Assembly (NCBI RefSeq): GCF_026151205.1
Contig: NC_087076.1
Span: forward strand, 4,237,902 to 4,301,901
DNA: 64,000 bases
Direction: 5' to 3'
DNA from: Bolinopsis microptera
Taxonomy: Eukaryota; Ctenophora; Tentaculata; Lobata; Bolinopsidae
In this document: piece after piece, positions 14,717-29,216 of the stretch
Numbering within the stretch: the stretch's first letter is position 1
How the letters are laid out: each line of letters starts with the position of its first letter
Notes under the pieces: generated by a model
What the model was told of the DNA's origin: nothing
Databases searched by the model: none
What the model saw: the letters and a program-made list of their open reading frames with translations, nothing else
Translations under genes and position numbers: made by a program

Positions 14717-16785
14717 ATGGTGCAGGTGTTTCTCTACAGCACTGAAAGGAAAAATTTACCAGTGGATTTTTCCGATTAAACATATCTTGAAAGAAATATG
14801 GGCTACTCATTGACGAATCCCCAGGAAGGGGAGTTGGCACGCCCTGTGGTCTTTTCTAGATTTCGAGTTTTGTTTTCCGACCCTGAGGTGAAACTTACAA
14901 ACTGACCTCCATATCCAAGGAACGAGTCAAGAGCTATCTACATGTTTAGCAGTGCACTATCCAAACCCATTTATAGTGGCAAATCAGATGACTCTTATCA
15001 CCAGTGTATCAGAAAACTCAGGAGAAATAGATCAATCTCGCAAGAACGACGGGAAACCAATTGAGTGAATTAAGCCAAGCATTTCCAAGGCAGCTGCTTA
15101 TCCCTCACAAACTGGTGAGAAGCCAACAATAGCAAAAAAGTTTCTCAACTCAGAAAGAAACCTTGACGAAGGACCTCCCAAGGACATCACAACTGAAGCC
15201 AGCTAGATCCTACCAATAAGGGTGGTCTCAACCTACGGAAGTGACTCTACATTGTCTACCACAGTGAAAATAGAGTAATGATGAGAACTTAAGAAGACCA
15301 AAGTTTTTTTGTAACCTGAGTGACTCAAACAACAGAGTAACGACCCTTGAAGAAAGAAGAATGGCAAAAAGTTTTTCCAAGTTTTCAAGAAAACAGGAAG
15401 GCAACCTCAAAAGAGCCGGTTTGGTTCAAAGGCGAAAGAAATAGCTTCAGGGGAATAAGCATGGTAAACAAGGGCCGCGTGGTAGAAAGGAGAACCTTCA
15501 ACGTGTGAGTCTATTGGATCACAGTGCTCACAAACTAACAGCCAACAATGGGAAAACGGTAAACCCGCACCAGGTACTATGCCGCCCTTCCAACATCATA
15601 TAATTTGATTCAGAAGTAAACTGTGTGAGAAACCATACGTAGGCAAATCCACCAAATGACTACTGGGAAGGTTATGGCGGAACACAGAAGAGCGCAATCT
15701 ACAAGATCTTCAGTGGCAAAAGGTTGACAGAGATGATTCAAAACGCGTAGGACTCCACCTCCATATAGATCATGGACTTGACTCAGTAGGAAAATATTTA
15801 TCCAATAGGTTTCAGGTGTGTTCCTAGGAAAGATTACAAGAAGTCAATAAAACTGTACTTAGAGTGATATCATTAATTAAATACGAATTGATGTCTTACT
15901 TAACATTATAAAATCCTACTTACTCAACTTGATTATTTTTCAACTCTAATACGTTTATTTTGAAATCAAGAATAATATTTCCTGCAAATCAGACAACAAT
16001 AACGTTACCGGTAAAGATCTCAAATAAAATATTTACAACATTAGGTAGAATATTTTCTTTCATCGACAGTAGCGACCTAATAAAGAGATATGTTAAGTTA
16101 GTAAAGTTCCACCCCAATAAATCAAAATTTTAATCGAGAACAACAGCTGAAAGACGATTTAAACACATGTATTTTGGAAAGCTCCTGACTAAAACAAACT
16201 TTTCTCGTATCTCTTATATATGTTTTAAACAAATCCCCCGCCAAGGAACAAACAATTTGACACTTATTGAATCATTATAATACGGGTGGGCCAACAAGTC
16301 AGTAACCCAGACGTTGGTCTTTATAGCTCAGTCACTGATGCCCAAATTAAATACCTTCGTTCTGGTATGACTTAGTAAACCACCATGGTTCGACACTGGA
16401 AATTTGTCTAACTTCGAAAAAATGTTTGCCGTTCATTTTTTCAAATGGAAGTTCATTGTTCACATTTAGTCTTGATAGTTTTTTGGAATAGGCGGGATCA
16501 AGCTCTGAAAAAAGTAGGCTCAGCATGTTCAGAGACAAAACGAATATCAGGTGTTTTATATTTGTATAGGAGCGTGGTCTAAAATATTCGAATTTTCAAA
16601 TTTTGACACGGAATCCGAATCCTCGAACCAGTAAGTACAGATGCCATCTGCAAAGCAACAGCTCTCAAATATACAACACGGTGGAGCTAATAAAGGCCAA
16701 CGTATGGGACTGACTTTTGGCCCTCCCCTGTAATTTTCTATTATATTACAATATATTTATTAGATTATTATATTAACTTAATTAA
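14717..16785 (+). repeat. Satellite unit 8
   Basis: Penelope-derived block 14717-15840, MITE about 16282-16732. Confidence 0.9.
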
Positions 16786-18908
16786 ATGGTGCAGCGTTCT
16801 TCCTACAGCACTGTAAAGGAAATTTGACCAGTGGATTTCCGCGAAGTAAACAAATCGCTTGAAAGAATATGGGCACTCATTGACGAATCCCCAATGGAAT
16901 GGAAGTTGGCACGCCTGTGGCTTTTCTAGATATCGAGTTTTGTTTCGAACCCTGAGGGAAACTTACAAACTGACCCTCCATATCAAGGAAACCGATTCAA
17001 GGACAATCGTACAATTTAGCCAGTGCTCATCCAAACCACTTTTTATAGTGGAATAAGTTTTACAGCCAGTGTATCAGACGCAGGAGCATAATCAAAACTC
17101 GCGCAAGAACGACGGGAAACGCGATTGAGGTGAATTAACCAAGCATTCAAGGCAGCTGCTTTATCCCTCAAAAAATGTGAACAACATTAGCAAAAAAGTT
17201 CTCAACTCAGAAAGAAACCTTGAACAAGACCGCTCCCAAGGACAAACCACCTTGAAGCCGAGAGATCCTACCAATAAGGGTTTTGCTCAACCTACGGAAC
17301 GTGACATCTTGACATTGTCCACCACAGTGAAAAAGTATGAGGAGAACTTAAAGAAGACCAGAAGTTTTTGTAACTGATGAACTCAAAGACAACAGAGTAA
17401 CAACGAACCCTTGACGAAAAGAATAATGGGGTCAAAAAGTTCTTCCATTTGTCCAAGAAAACAGGTAAGCAACCTTCAAAAGGCCGTCTCCTCTCACATG
17501 ATCCTAATATATGGCTAGGTAACATACTCGGACGGAGCAGAAGCTCACGGGCTCTGGGGGGGGGAATAAGCATGTCAAACAAGGCTGTTAGAAAGTAAGA
17601 ACTGTGGCAACGTGTGAGTCTATTGATAGTGCTACACAAATCACATCAATCGGGGAAACGGGTAAACCAGCACCGGTACATGCAATCACTTAACAACATC
17701 ATATAGTTTGATCAGATGTAAACTGTGTGAGAAACAATACGTAGGCAAATCCACCAGAAAGGCTACGGTAAGGTTCTTGGCGAACACACAGAAAGCATTC
17801 TACAAGATCATTCATTGGGCAAAAGAGGTGCCACGGAGGTTGGTGAATTACAAACTGCGTAGGACTCCACCCTCCATAGAGAGCATGGACTGACTCAGAA
17901 GGAAAATTTTACAATAGTGTTTCATGTGTATCCTAGAAAATTCAGATTGTCAGATAAACTGGTTCTTAGTTGTATATCATTAATTAAATACGAAATTGTT
18001 TGTCTTACTCAACATTATATAATCCTACTTACTCACTTGATTATTTTTCATACTAAGTACAGTTATGAAATCAGAATCAAATATGTTCCATGCAAATCAG
18101 ACAACGAATTAACCTGTTACCGTAAAAATTTCTCAAATAAAATATTTACAACATTGGTAGGTATTTTCTCATCATCCAGTACCTAATAAAGATTGATGAT
18201 AAGGTTAGTAAAGTTCTCCTAATAATCAGGCTGACTCGCAGTAATCGAGCAGAGCCGAAACAGCTGAAGAACGAATTTACACTGTATTGTTGTAAGCTCC
18301 TGCTAAAACCAAACTTTTTCGTATGCTCTGGATGATGATGTTTTAAACGAATCTCCCCTCCCGCCAAGAACAAACAATTTATTTTAATGTAAATAATTAT
18401 AAACAGGGGGTGGGCCCAAAAGTCAGTAACCCATACGTTGGTCTTTAATGAGCTTACAGTCACTTGAGGGCCCAACTTTAAGATACTTTCGTTCTGGTAG
18501 ACTTAGTACCACCACTGGTTCTCGAGGATTTGTCAACTCAGAAAAATTTTTGCGTTCATTTTTTCAATGGAAGTTCAGTTTACACATTTATTTGGATAGT
18601 TTGGATAGTCGGATTAAGCTCCTGAAAAAATTAGTACGTTCTCATGGTCAGAGAAAACAATATAGTTGTTTTAATATTGCAATGTGCACGTGGTCTAAAA
18701 TATTTCGATTTTTCCAAAATTTAGACGACGGAAATTCCTCGCACCAGCTAAGTCCAGGTATGGTGCCATCTGCAAGCAACAGCTCTCAAATATATACACG
18801 GTGGAGCTATTATTTCCACTATGGTACTACTGACGTTTTTGCCCACCCTGAGTATTCTATTATATTACAATATAGTTCTATTAATATAGCTAATATTATT
18901 AATCTTAT
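16786..18908 (+). repeat. Satellite unit 9
   Basis: Penelope-derived block 16786-17946, MITE about 18403-18853. At about 17487-17557 some 65 bp of unrelated sequence replaces roughly 26 bp of the block, and a second short burst lies near 18228-18260. These make it the longest unit. Confidence 0.9.
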
Positions 18909-20982
18909 ATGGTGCAGGTTTCTTCCTCAAGCACTTAGAAGGAAATTGACCAGTGGATTTCCGATGGTAAACAAATCCTTGAAAGAATATGGGCATACTC
19001 ATTGACGAATCCCAATGGCGAATGTAGTGTGGGCGACGCCTGTGGGCATTTCTAGAATCGAGTTTTGTTTCGACCCTGACGGGAAACTTAACATAACTGA
19101 CCTCCAGATCACGGGAGGAAACCGATTCAAGGAGCTATCTACATTTTTGCAGTGCACATCACAAACCATCATTTATTTGGGAATAGTTTACAGCCATGTA
19201 TCAGACTCAGGAGAATAATCTAAACTCGCAAAGAACGACTGGAAACCCTGGATTGAGTGAATTAAGCCAACATTCAAGGCAGCTGCCTTATCCCTCAAAA
19301 AGGTGGAACAACATTAGCAAAAAAGTTCTCAACTCAGAAAGAACCTTGACGAAGACCTCCCAAAGGACAATCATTCGTCGACGGCAGTCTAGGCACTTGA
19401 AAAGCAGGTCCTCGAGATCCTACCAATAAGGGTTGTGCTCAACCACGGAAGTGACTCTGACTATTTGTCACCACAGTGAAATAAGTAAGAGGAGAACTTA
19501 AAGAAGATCCAAAGTTTTTGTAACCTGAGTGACTCAAAACACAGAGTAACACCCTGAAGAAAAGAAGAATGGCAAAAAGTTCTTCCAATTTGTCAAGAAA
19601 ACAGGAAGCAACCCAAAGCCGGTTGTTTAAGTTTGAAAGAAATAGCTCTGGGGAATAAGCAGGTCAACCCAAGGCGCGTGTAGAAAGAAGAACTGTTGCA
19701 ACGTGTGAGGTCTATTGATAGTGCTAACACAAATCAGCATCATGGAAAAGGCGGGTAAAACCAGCACCAGGTAACATGCATCACTTCATACATCATATAT
19801 GTGATTCAGATAGGTAAGACTTGTGTGGAGAAACCATACCGTATGCATAAAGTCCACCAGAATGCTACCGGGTAAGGTTTGAGCGAACACAGAAGAGGCA
19901 TTACTACAAGATCATCAGTGGGCAAAAGGGTGACAACGGATGATGATTCAAACTGCGTATAAACCTCCTCCTTATAGAGCATGGGCACTGACGCCTCGAG
20001 AAGGAAAATTTTTAACAATAGTGTTTCAGTGGGTATCCTAGAAAAATTCAAGATTTCAATTAAACTGTTACTTAGATAATATCATTAATTAAATACGAAT
20101 TGTTGTCTTACGTACATTATAGTAATCCTACTTACCCAACTTGGATATTTTTCAATCTAAGTACAGTTTATGGGAAACAAAGAATCAATATTTCCTGCAA
20201 TCAACCACGAATAACTGTTTACCGTAGCATTCAAATAAAATAGTTTACAACATTGGTAGAATATTTTCTTTCATCATCAGTACCTGAATAAATGAATATG
20301 ATTAGTTAGTAAAGTTCTCCAATAAATCAAAATTAATCCGAGAACAAACAGCTGAAGACGATTTACACTTGTATATTGAAAGCTCCTGCTAAAACAAACT
20401 TTTCCGTATTCTCTATAATATGTTTTAAAAACAAAATCCCCCGCCAAGAAGCGAAACAGATTTATTTAATTGTATCATTATAATACAGGGTGGGCAAAAG
20501 TCAGTAACCCATACTTGGTCTTTATAGCTCATACCACTGAGTGCCCCAATTTAAATACTTCGTTCAGGTATGACTTAGTACCAACCACTGGTTCGAGGAA
20601 TTAGACAACTCCGAAAAAATGATTGCGTTCATTTTTTTTTCAAAGGAAGAGTCTTATCCTTTTCCACATTTATTGAAGTTTGATAGTCCCGGATCAGAGC
20701 TCTGAAAAAATTAGGGTCGTTCCAGCATTTCAGAGAAAACAATAATATGTGATTTTATATTGAATGGGCCGTGGGCTAAAATATTCCGAATTTTTTCAAT
20801 TTTGACGACGAATCCTCGAACCAGTAAGTACAGTATGCCATATCTGCAAGAGCAGCAGCCTCAAATATACAACACGAGTGGAGCTATTAAGGCCAACGTA
20901 TGGGTACAGTCATTGGCACACCCTGTATATGTCTCCATTATATTACAATATATTTAGTAATATATTAAAATTATTAAATTTA
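18909..20982 (+). repeat. Satellite unit 10
   Basis: Penelope-derived block 18909-20052, MITE about 20485-20927. A non-repeat insertion of about 30 bp sits near 19377-19410. Confidence 0.9.
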
Positions 20983-23083
20983 TATGTGCAGGTTTCTTCT
21001 ACAGCACCGATAGGATAATTTGGACCATATGGATTTCCGATGTAAACAAATCCTGAAAGAATATGGGCTAACTCATTGACGAATCCCAATGGAAGGTAAG
21101 TTGGCACGTGCCTGTGGCTTTTCTAGATACTCGAGTTTTGTTTTCGACCCTGAGGGAAAACCTTACAAACTAGACCTCCATAACACAAAGAAACCGATTC
21201 AAGAGCTATCTACATTCTTTAGCAGTGCACATCCAAACCAACATTTTATAGTGGGGAAAAGTTTTTTACAGCCAGTGTAATCAGACTCAGGAGAATAATC
21301 CAAAAACTCGCAAGAACGACTGTAATACCATATTGATTGAATTAATCCCAAAGCATTCAAAGTTCAGCTGCTTATTACCAGCAAAAATGGTGAACAACAA
21401 TAGCAAAAAGGTGTCTCAACTCAAGCAAGAAAACCCTTGAACGAAGTCACCTCCAAGGACAACACATCTGAAGCCCAGAGAACCCTAGCCAATAAGGGTG
21501 TCTGCAACTACGGGAAGTGAACTCGACATTGTCACCACAGTGAAAAAGTATGATAGAACTGTAAAGAAGACCAGAAGTTTTTGTAACCTGTGACTCAAAA
21601 CAGACAGAGTAACACCCTTGAAAGAAAAGAAGGAATGGCAAGAAAGTTCTTCCAAGTTTGATCAAGAAAACAGAAGCAACCTCAAAACCGGATTGTTTAA
21701 GTGAAAGAAATAGCCTCTGGGGAATAAGCTATGTCAAACAAGGCCGTGTAGAAAGAAGAACAGTGCATACGTGGTGAGTCTACTTGAATATGCTACCACA
21801 AGATCAGCATCAATTTGGAAACGGGGTAATACCCAGCACCAGGTACATTGCATCACTTACAACATCATATATTTGATCAGAATGTAAACCTGTGTGAGAA
21901 ACCATACTAGCAAATCCACCAGAATGCTGACGAGTAAGGTTATGGCGAACACAGAAGAGAGGAGATATGTCATTCACCAAGATCATCAGTGGCAAAAGCG
22001 TTGACATACTGTTGAAGATTCACACACTGCGTAGGACCTCCACCTCCATTATAGAGCATGGGACTGGACTCAGAAGGGAAAATTATTACAACCACAATAG
22101 TGTTTCAGTTGGAAACCTAGTAATTCAAGGATTTCAATATACTGTACATAAGATGAATATCATTAATTAAATTACGAATGGTTTGTATCTTACATAACAT
22201 TATATAATCCTACTTACTCAACTTTGATTATTTTTCATCTAAGTTACAGTTTTATTTAAATCAAGAATCAATAATCCTTCCTGCAATCAGACAACGAATA
22301 ATGTTACCGGTAAATATTCAAATAAAATATTTACGAACATTTGGCTGAGAATATTTTCTTTCATCAATCAGTACACTATAGGTGCAAGATATGATAAGTT
22401 TAGAGTAAAGTTCTCCAATAAATCAAAATTAATCGAGAACACAGTCTGACGACGATTTTACACATGTATTTTGAAAGCTCCTGCTAAAAAAACAAACGTT
22501 TTCGTATCTCTTATATGATGTTTAAACAAAATCCCCCGCCTAAGAACAAACCAATTATTTATTTTGATTGGTATCATTATAATACAGGGGTGGGCCAAAA
22601 GTCAGTACCCATAACGTTGGTTCTTTATTAGCTCAGTCCAACTGATTGCTCCAATTAAATACTTTTTCGCGTTCTGGTATACTTAGATCCTGACACACTG
22701 GTTCGAGGGAATTTGTCAACTCGAAAAAATGTTTGCGTTCATTTTTCAAATGGAAGTTCATTTTCACATTTATATGATAGCTTTGGATAGTCGGATCAAG
22801 CTCTGAATAAAATTAGTAGGGCGTTCAGCATGTTTCAGATAAACAAATATGCAGGGGTTTTAATATTGAATGGGCGGGTCTAAAATAATTACGAATTTTC
22901 AAATTTTGACGACGGAATCCTCGAACCTTGTAGAGTACAGTATGCCATCTGTCAAAGCAACAGCTCTCAAATATACAACACGTGGAGCTATTAAGCCAAC
23001 GTAATGGGTACTGACTTTTGGCCCACCCTGTAATATTCTATTATATTACAATATATTTATGTAATATATTAAATTATTAATTA
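20983..23083 (+). repeat. Satellite unit 11
   Basis: Penelope-derived block 20983-22129, MITE about 22584-23032. This MITE copy is one of the cleaner ones and shows both inverted ends well. Confidence 0.9.
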
Positions 23084-25120
23084 TTTGGTGCTGGTTTCTC
23101 TAACAGGCACTGAATAGGAAATTTGACCAGTGATTTTCCGATGTAAACAACTCCTGAAAAATAATGGGCCACCTCATTGACGAATCCCAATGGAAGGAAA
23201 GTTGGCACGCCGGTGGCTTTTCTAGATATCGAGTTGTTTCGACCCTGAGGAAACTGTACAAACGACCTCCAATTTCAAGGAAACCGATTCAAGGAGCTAT
23301 CTACATTTAGCAGTGCACATCCAAATCCACAATTATAGTGGAATGTTTTACAGCCAGTGTATCAGACTCAGAGAAATAATCAACTCGCAAGAAAACGGAC
23401 CTGGAAACCCAGATTGAGTGAATTAAGCCAAGCATTCAAGGCAGCTGCTTATCCTCAAAAATGTGAACAACATTTAGCCAAAAAAGTGTCTCAACTCAGA
23501 AAGAAAACCTTTGAACGAAGACCCTCCCAAGGACGAACACACTGGAAGCAAGATCCTACCAATAAGGTTGAGTCTCAACCTTACGGAGAAGTGCGACGGT
23601 CCTGCATTGTCAACCACAGTGGAAAAAGTATGAGGAAACTTAAAGAAAACCAGAATTTTTTGTAACCTGAGGCGACTCAAAACAACAGAGTATCACCCTG
23701 AAGAAAGAAGAATGGCAAAAAAGTTCTTCCATTTGTCAAGAAAAAAGAAGTCAACCTCAAAGCCGGTTGGTCGTAAGGGTGAAAGAGAATAGCTCTGGGG
23801 AATAAGCATGGTCCAAACAAGGCGTGTAGAAAGAAGAACTGTGCAAGTGTGAGTCTATTGAATGCTACACAAATCAGCATCAATGGGAAACGGGTTAAAA
23901 CGCAGCACCAGGGTGACATGCTTCACTTACAAACATCAAATTTTTTGATCAATGTAACACTGTTTGAGAAACCATACGTAGGCCAAATCCACCAAGAATG
24001 CATACGGGTATGGTTTAGCGAGACACAGACGACATTCTAACCAAAGATCTCAGTGGGCCAAAAGGTTGCACGGAGGAATGATTCAAACTGCGTAGGGAAC
24101 TCCACCTCCATATAGACATTGACTGACTCTGAAGGAAAATTTTAACAATTAGTGTTTCAGAGTGTATCCTAGAAAATTCAAGATTTCAACTAAACAGTAC
24201 ATAGATGAATATCATTAAATTTAAATTACGAATTGTTGTCTTACTGTAACATTATATAATCCTACTTTACTCAACTTGATTAATTTTCATCCTAATTACA
24301 AGTTTAATTGAAATTCAAGAAAATCAATATTTCCTGCAATTCCAACCACCGAAATAACTGTTACCGGTAAAATTCTAATACAAAATATTTACAACATTGT
24401 AGAACATTTCTTTCATCATCAGTACCTAATAAAGATATTGATAAGTTAGTAAAGTCTCCCAGATAAATCAAAATAATCGAGAACAAACAGCTGAAGACGG
24501 ATTTAGCACATGATTTGAAAGCTCCTGCCTAAAACAAACTTTTCAGTATCTCTTATATATGTTTTAGAACAAATTCCCCCGCCAAGAACAAACAATTTTA
24601 ATTTTATTTTATCCATTTATAATACAGGGTGGGCCGAAAAGTCAGTACCCATTGCGGTTGTCTTTAATAGCTCAGTCCCAACGTGAGTGCCCAATTTAAA
24701 TACTTCAGTTCTGGTATGACTAGTACCACCACGTTCGAGGAAATTTGACAACTCGAAAAATTGTTTGCGTCATTTTTTTTCAAAGGAAGTTCATGTTTCC
24801 ACATTTATTTGATAGTTTGGATAGTCGGCGATCGAAGCTCTGAGAAAAAATTAGGCGTTCAGCATTTCTGAGAAAACGAATATAGGTGTTTTAATAGTGA
24901 ATGGGCGAGGTCTAAAATAATGAATTTTCAATTTTGACGACGGAATCCTCGAACCAGTAAGCGTAAAGTTATAGCCCATCTTGCAAAGCAACACTCTACA
25001 AATATACAACACGGTGGAAGCTATTAAGGTCCAACTTATGGGTCTGACTTTTTTGTGGAGCCCACCCGTATCTTCTATTATATTACAATATATTTATTAG
25101 ATAATTATATTATTAATTAT
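23084..25120 (+). repeat. Satellite unit 12
   Basis: Penelope-derived block 23084-24182, MITE about 24624-25070. Confidence 0.9.
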
Positions 25121-27164
25121 ATGGTGCAGGTTTCGTCTACAGCACTGAAAGGAAATTTGACCATGATTTCCGATGTAAACAAATCTGAATGAGAATATGG
25201 GCTACCTCATTGAACCGAATCCCACATGGAAGGAAGTTGGCACGCCTTGGTCATTTTCTAATATGAGTTTTGTTTTCGACCCTGAGGAAACTTACAATCT
25301 GACCTCTCATATCAGACAGGAAACCGATTCAGGAGCTATCTACATTTTAAGCAGTCAGTGCACGATTCCAAACCACATTTATAGTGGAATATTACGCCAG
25401 TGTATCCTAGATCACGAGAATTATCAACTCGCAAGAACGCACTGGACAAACCAGATTTGAGTGAATTAAGCCAAGCACTTCAAGGCAGCTCTTACATCCC
25501 TCAAAAATGGTGAACAACAATAGCAAAAAAAGTTTCTCAACTCAGAAAGAAACCTTGAACGAAGACCTCCCAAGGACAACACACTGAAGCAAGATTCCTA
25601 CCAATAAGGGTTTTCTCAACCTAGCGAGGTGACTCTGACATTGTCATCCACAGTGAAAAAGTATGGAGAGAACTTTAAAGATAGACCAAATTTTTGTAAC
25701 CTGAGTGACTCAAAACAACAGAGTAAACACCCGTTGAAGAAAAGAAGAATTGCAAAAAAAGTTTCTTCCAATTATTTGTCAAGAAAACTGGAACAAACCT
25801 CAAAACGCCGGTTGGTTAAGGTAAAGAAATAGTCTGGGGTAGTAAGCATGGTCAAACAAGGCCGTGTGTAGAAAGAAGAACCTGGCAACGTGTGAGTCAT
25901 TGATTGATGCTACACAAATCAGCATCAATGGAAACGGGTAAAACGACAGCACCAGGTACATGCATCACTTAAAAATCATTATTTGATTCAAGAATGGTAA
26001 ACTTTGTGTGAGAGAACCATACTAGGAAAATCCACCAGAATGCCAACGGTATGTTGGCGAACACTGAAGAGCATTCTACAAGATCATCAGTGGGCACGAA
26101 GGTTGACACGATGATGCTTCCAACTCGTAGGCCTTCCACCGTCCATATAGAGCATGGACTGCACTCAGAAGGTAAAATTGTTAAAATGAGTGTTCTGTGG
26201 TGTACAATCCTTAGAAAATCAAGATTTCAATAAACTGTACTTAGATGAATATCATTAATTAAGATCGAAATTGTAGTCTTACTTAACATTGTATAAGTCC
26301 TACTTACTCAACTTGATTATTTTCATCTAAGTACAGTTTATTGAAATCAAGAATCAATATTTTCCTGCCAAATCAGACAACGAATAATAACTGGTACCCC
26401 GTCGTAAAAATACAAAATAAAATTATTACAACATGTAGAATATTTTCTTTATCATCAATACCGTAATAAAGATATGGATCAGTTATTAAAGTTCTGCCCA
26501 TAAATCAAATTAAATCGAGATCGTAAACAGCTGAAGACGCAATTACACATGTATTTATGAAAGCTCCTGCGTAAAACAACTTTTCGTTCTCTTAAAATAT
26601 GTTTTTTAAACAAATCACCCGCAAAGAACAAACAATTTATTTTATTGTATCATTATAATACAGGGTGGGCCAAAAGTCAGTACCCTACGTTGGTCTTTAT
26701 AGCTCAGCTCACTGAGTGAGCCCCATTTAAACATACGTCGGTTCTCTGGTATAATTAGTACCGACCACTGGTTCGAGGAATCTGTCAACTCGAAAAAATG
26801 TTTGCGTTCATTTTTTCATATGGAAGTTCAGTTTTCCACACTTTTATTTGATAGTTGGGATAGTCGGATCAAGCTCTGAATAAATTCTGCGTATTCAGCA
26901 AATTCAGAGAAAACAAAAATAACAAAAAATATAGGTGTTTTAATATGAAATGGGCTCAGTCTACAAATTCGAATTCTTCAAATTTTGACGACGGAATCCT
27001 CGAACCAGTAAGTAAAGTAGCCTTCTGCAAGAGCAACGGCACCAAATATACAACACGTGGAGCTATAAGGCCAACGGATGGGGTACTGCTGACTTTTGGC
27101 CCACCACTGTATATACTGATTCTATAATTTTCCAGATATATTATTAATATTATATTTTTAATGT
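25121..27164 (+). repeat. Satellite unit 13
   Basis: Penelope-derived block 25121-26223, MITE about 26660-27111. Confidence 0.9.
26660..27111. mobile_element. Mariner-type MITE (representative of one per unit)
   Basis: A ~450-bp non-coding element bounded by inverted repeats. The left end begins CAGGGTGGGCCAAAAGTCAG after a TA. The right end is its complement, finishing in CCCACCCTG before a TA. The inverted identity reaches about 45 bp, into the GTACCCATACGTTGG and TATAGCTC stretch. TA flanks and CAGGG/CCCTG ends fit the Tc1/mariner superfamily. No transposase is encoded, so it would have depended on one supplied elsewhere. One copy lies at the same place in every satellite unit, so it inserted once before amplification. 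Confidence 0.85.
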
Positions 27165-29216
27165 ATAGGGTGCGAGGTTTCTTCTACAGCACTGAAAGGG
27201 AAATTATACCAGTGGATTTCCGATGTAAACAAATCCTTGAAAGAATATGGGCTTACTCATTGAACGAATTCCCACATGGAGGAAGTTGGCAACGACCTGT
27301 GGCTTTTCTAGATATCGAGTTTTGTTTTCGACCCGGGAGGGGAAACTTACACACTGACCTCCATATCAAAGGAAACCGATTCAAGGAGCTATCTACATTT
27401 AAGCAGTTGCAACATGCCAAAACCACATGTAAGTGGAATAGTTTTACAGCCAGTGTATCGGACTCAGAGAATAATCAACTCGCAAGAAAGACTGGAAACC
27501 AGATTGAGTGATTTAAGCCAACATTCAAGGCAGCTGCTTAAGTCCCTCAATAAATGTGGAACAACATTAGCAAAAAAGTTCTCAACTCAGAAAAAGAAAC
27601 CTTGAACGAAGACCCTCCCAAGGACTACACACTAAGCCAGAGATGCCTACCAATAAAGGTTGTCTCAACCTACGGAAGTGACTCTGACATTGTCACCTAC
27701 AGTGAGTAAAAAAGTATGAGGGAGAACTTAAAGAAAGAACCAGAAGTTTTTTTGTAACCTGAGTACTCAAACAACAGAGTACTCCCTTGAAAGAAAGAAC
27801 AAGAATGGCAAAAAGTTCTTTCCAATTGGTCAAGAAACAGGAAAGCAACCTCAAAACCGGTTTGGTTAAGTGAAAGAAATAGCTCTGGGGAATAACCCAT
27901 GGCCAACAAGGCCTGTGTAAAAGAAGAGACTGTGCAACGTGTAGAGTCTATTTGAAAGTGTCTACACAAATCAGCATCAATGGGAAACGGGTAAAACCAC
28001 ACCAGTACATGCATCACTTACAACATCATATATTTGATCAGATGTAAACTGTGTGAGAAACCCATACGTAGGCAAATCCGACAACCAAATGCTACGGGTA
28101 AGGTTTGCGAAACAGAAAGAGGCTTTCTACCAAGATCCATCATGGGCAAAGACGGTTGACACGGATGATGATTCAAACTTCGTCAGGACTCCACCTCCAT
28201 TTAGAGCATGGTCGAGACTCAGAAGTAAATTTTAACAATAGTTGTTTTACAGTGAGTATCCAGAAAATTTCAAAGATTTCATTAAACTGTACTTAGATGA
28301 TATCATTAATAAAATGGACGAATTGTTGTCTCTTACTTAACTTATATAAACCAACTACTCAACTTGATATTTTTCATCTACGTAGCAGTTTTTTTGAAAT
28401 CAAGATCATTTCGCGCGCAAATCAGACATGAGGCGAATAACCGATACGGTAAAATCAAAATAAAATATAATCTTACACATTGGTACATCATATTTTCTTT
28501 CATCAACAGTACCGAATAGATCTAAAGAAATGATAAGTCGTAAAGTTTCTCCAAGTAAATCATAATTAATCGAGAAACAAACAGCTGAAGGGACGATTTA
28601 CACATGTATTTTGAAAGCTCCTGCTAAAACAAACTTTTTCCGTATCTCTTATATATGTTCTTAATACAAATCCCCCGCCAGAAACTAACAATTTATTTTT
28701 CATTGTATCATTTAATACAGGGTGGCCAGAAAAGTCAGTACCCATACGTTGGTCTTTATAGCTCTCCGCTCACTGAGTGCCCAATTTTAAATACTTCGTT
28801 CTGTATGACTCTAGTACCCCACACACTGGGTTCGAGAATTTGTCAACTCGAAAAATGTTTTGCGTTCATTTTTTTCAAAAGTGGAAGTCATTTTCACATT
28901 TATTGGATTTGGATAGTCGGAATCAAGCTCTTAAAAAAAGTAGAGGCTTCCAGCCATTGTTCAGAAAAACAATAATAGGCTGTCTTTAATATTGGAATGG
29001 GCGTGGGTCTAAAATAATTCGAATTTTCAAATTGTGACGACGGAATCCTCGAACCAGTATGTACATTATGGCCACTGGCAAGCAACAGCTCTCAATATAC
29101 AAACCACCGGTGGAGGCTATTTAAGGCCAAAGTATGGTACTGCGACTTTTGCCCACATGTATATTCTACTTATATTACAATATTATTTATTAATCATATT
29201 TGATATTATTAATTAT
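27165..29216 (+). repeat. Satellite unit 14
   Basis: Penelope-derived block 27165-28274, MITE about 28717-29161. Confidence 0.9.
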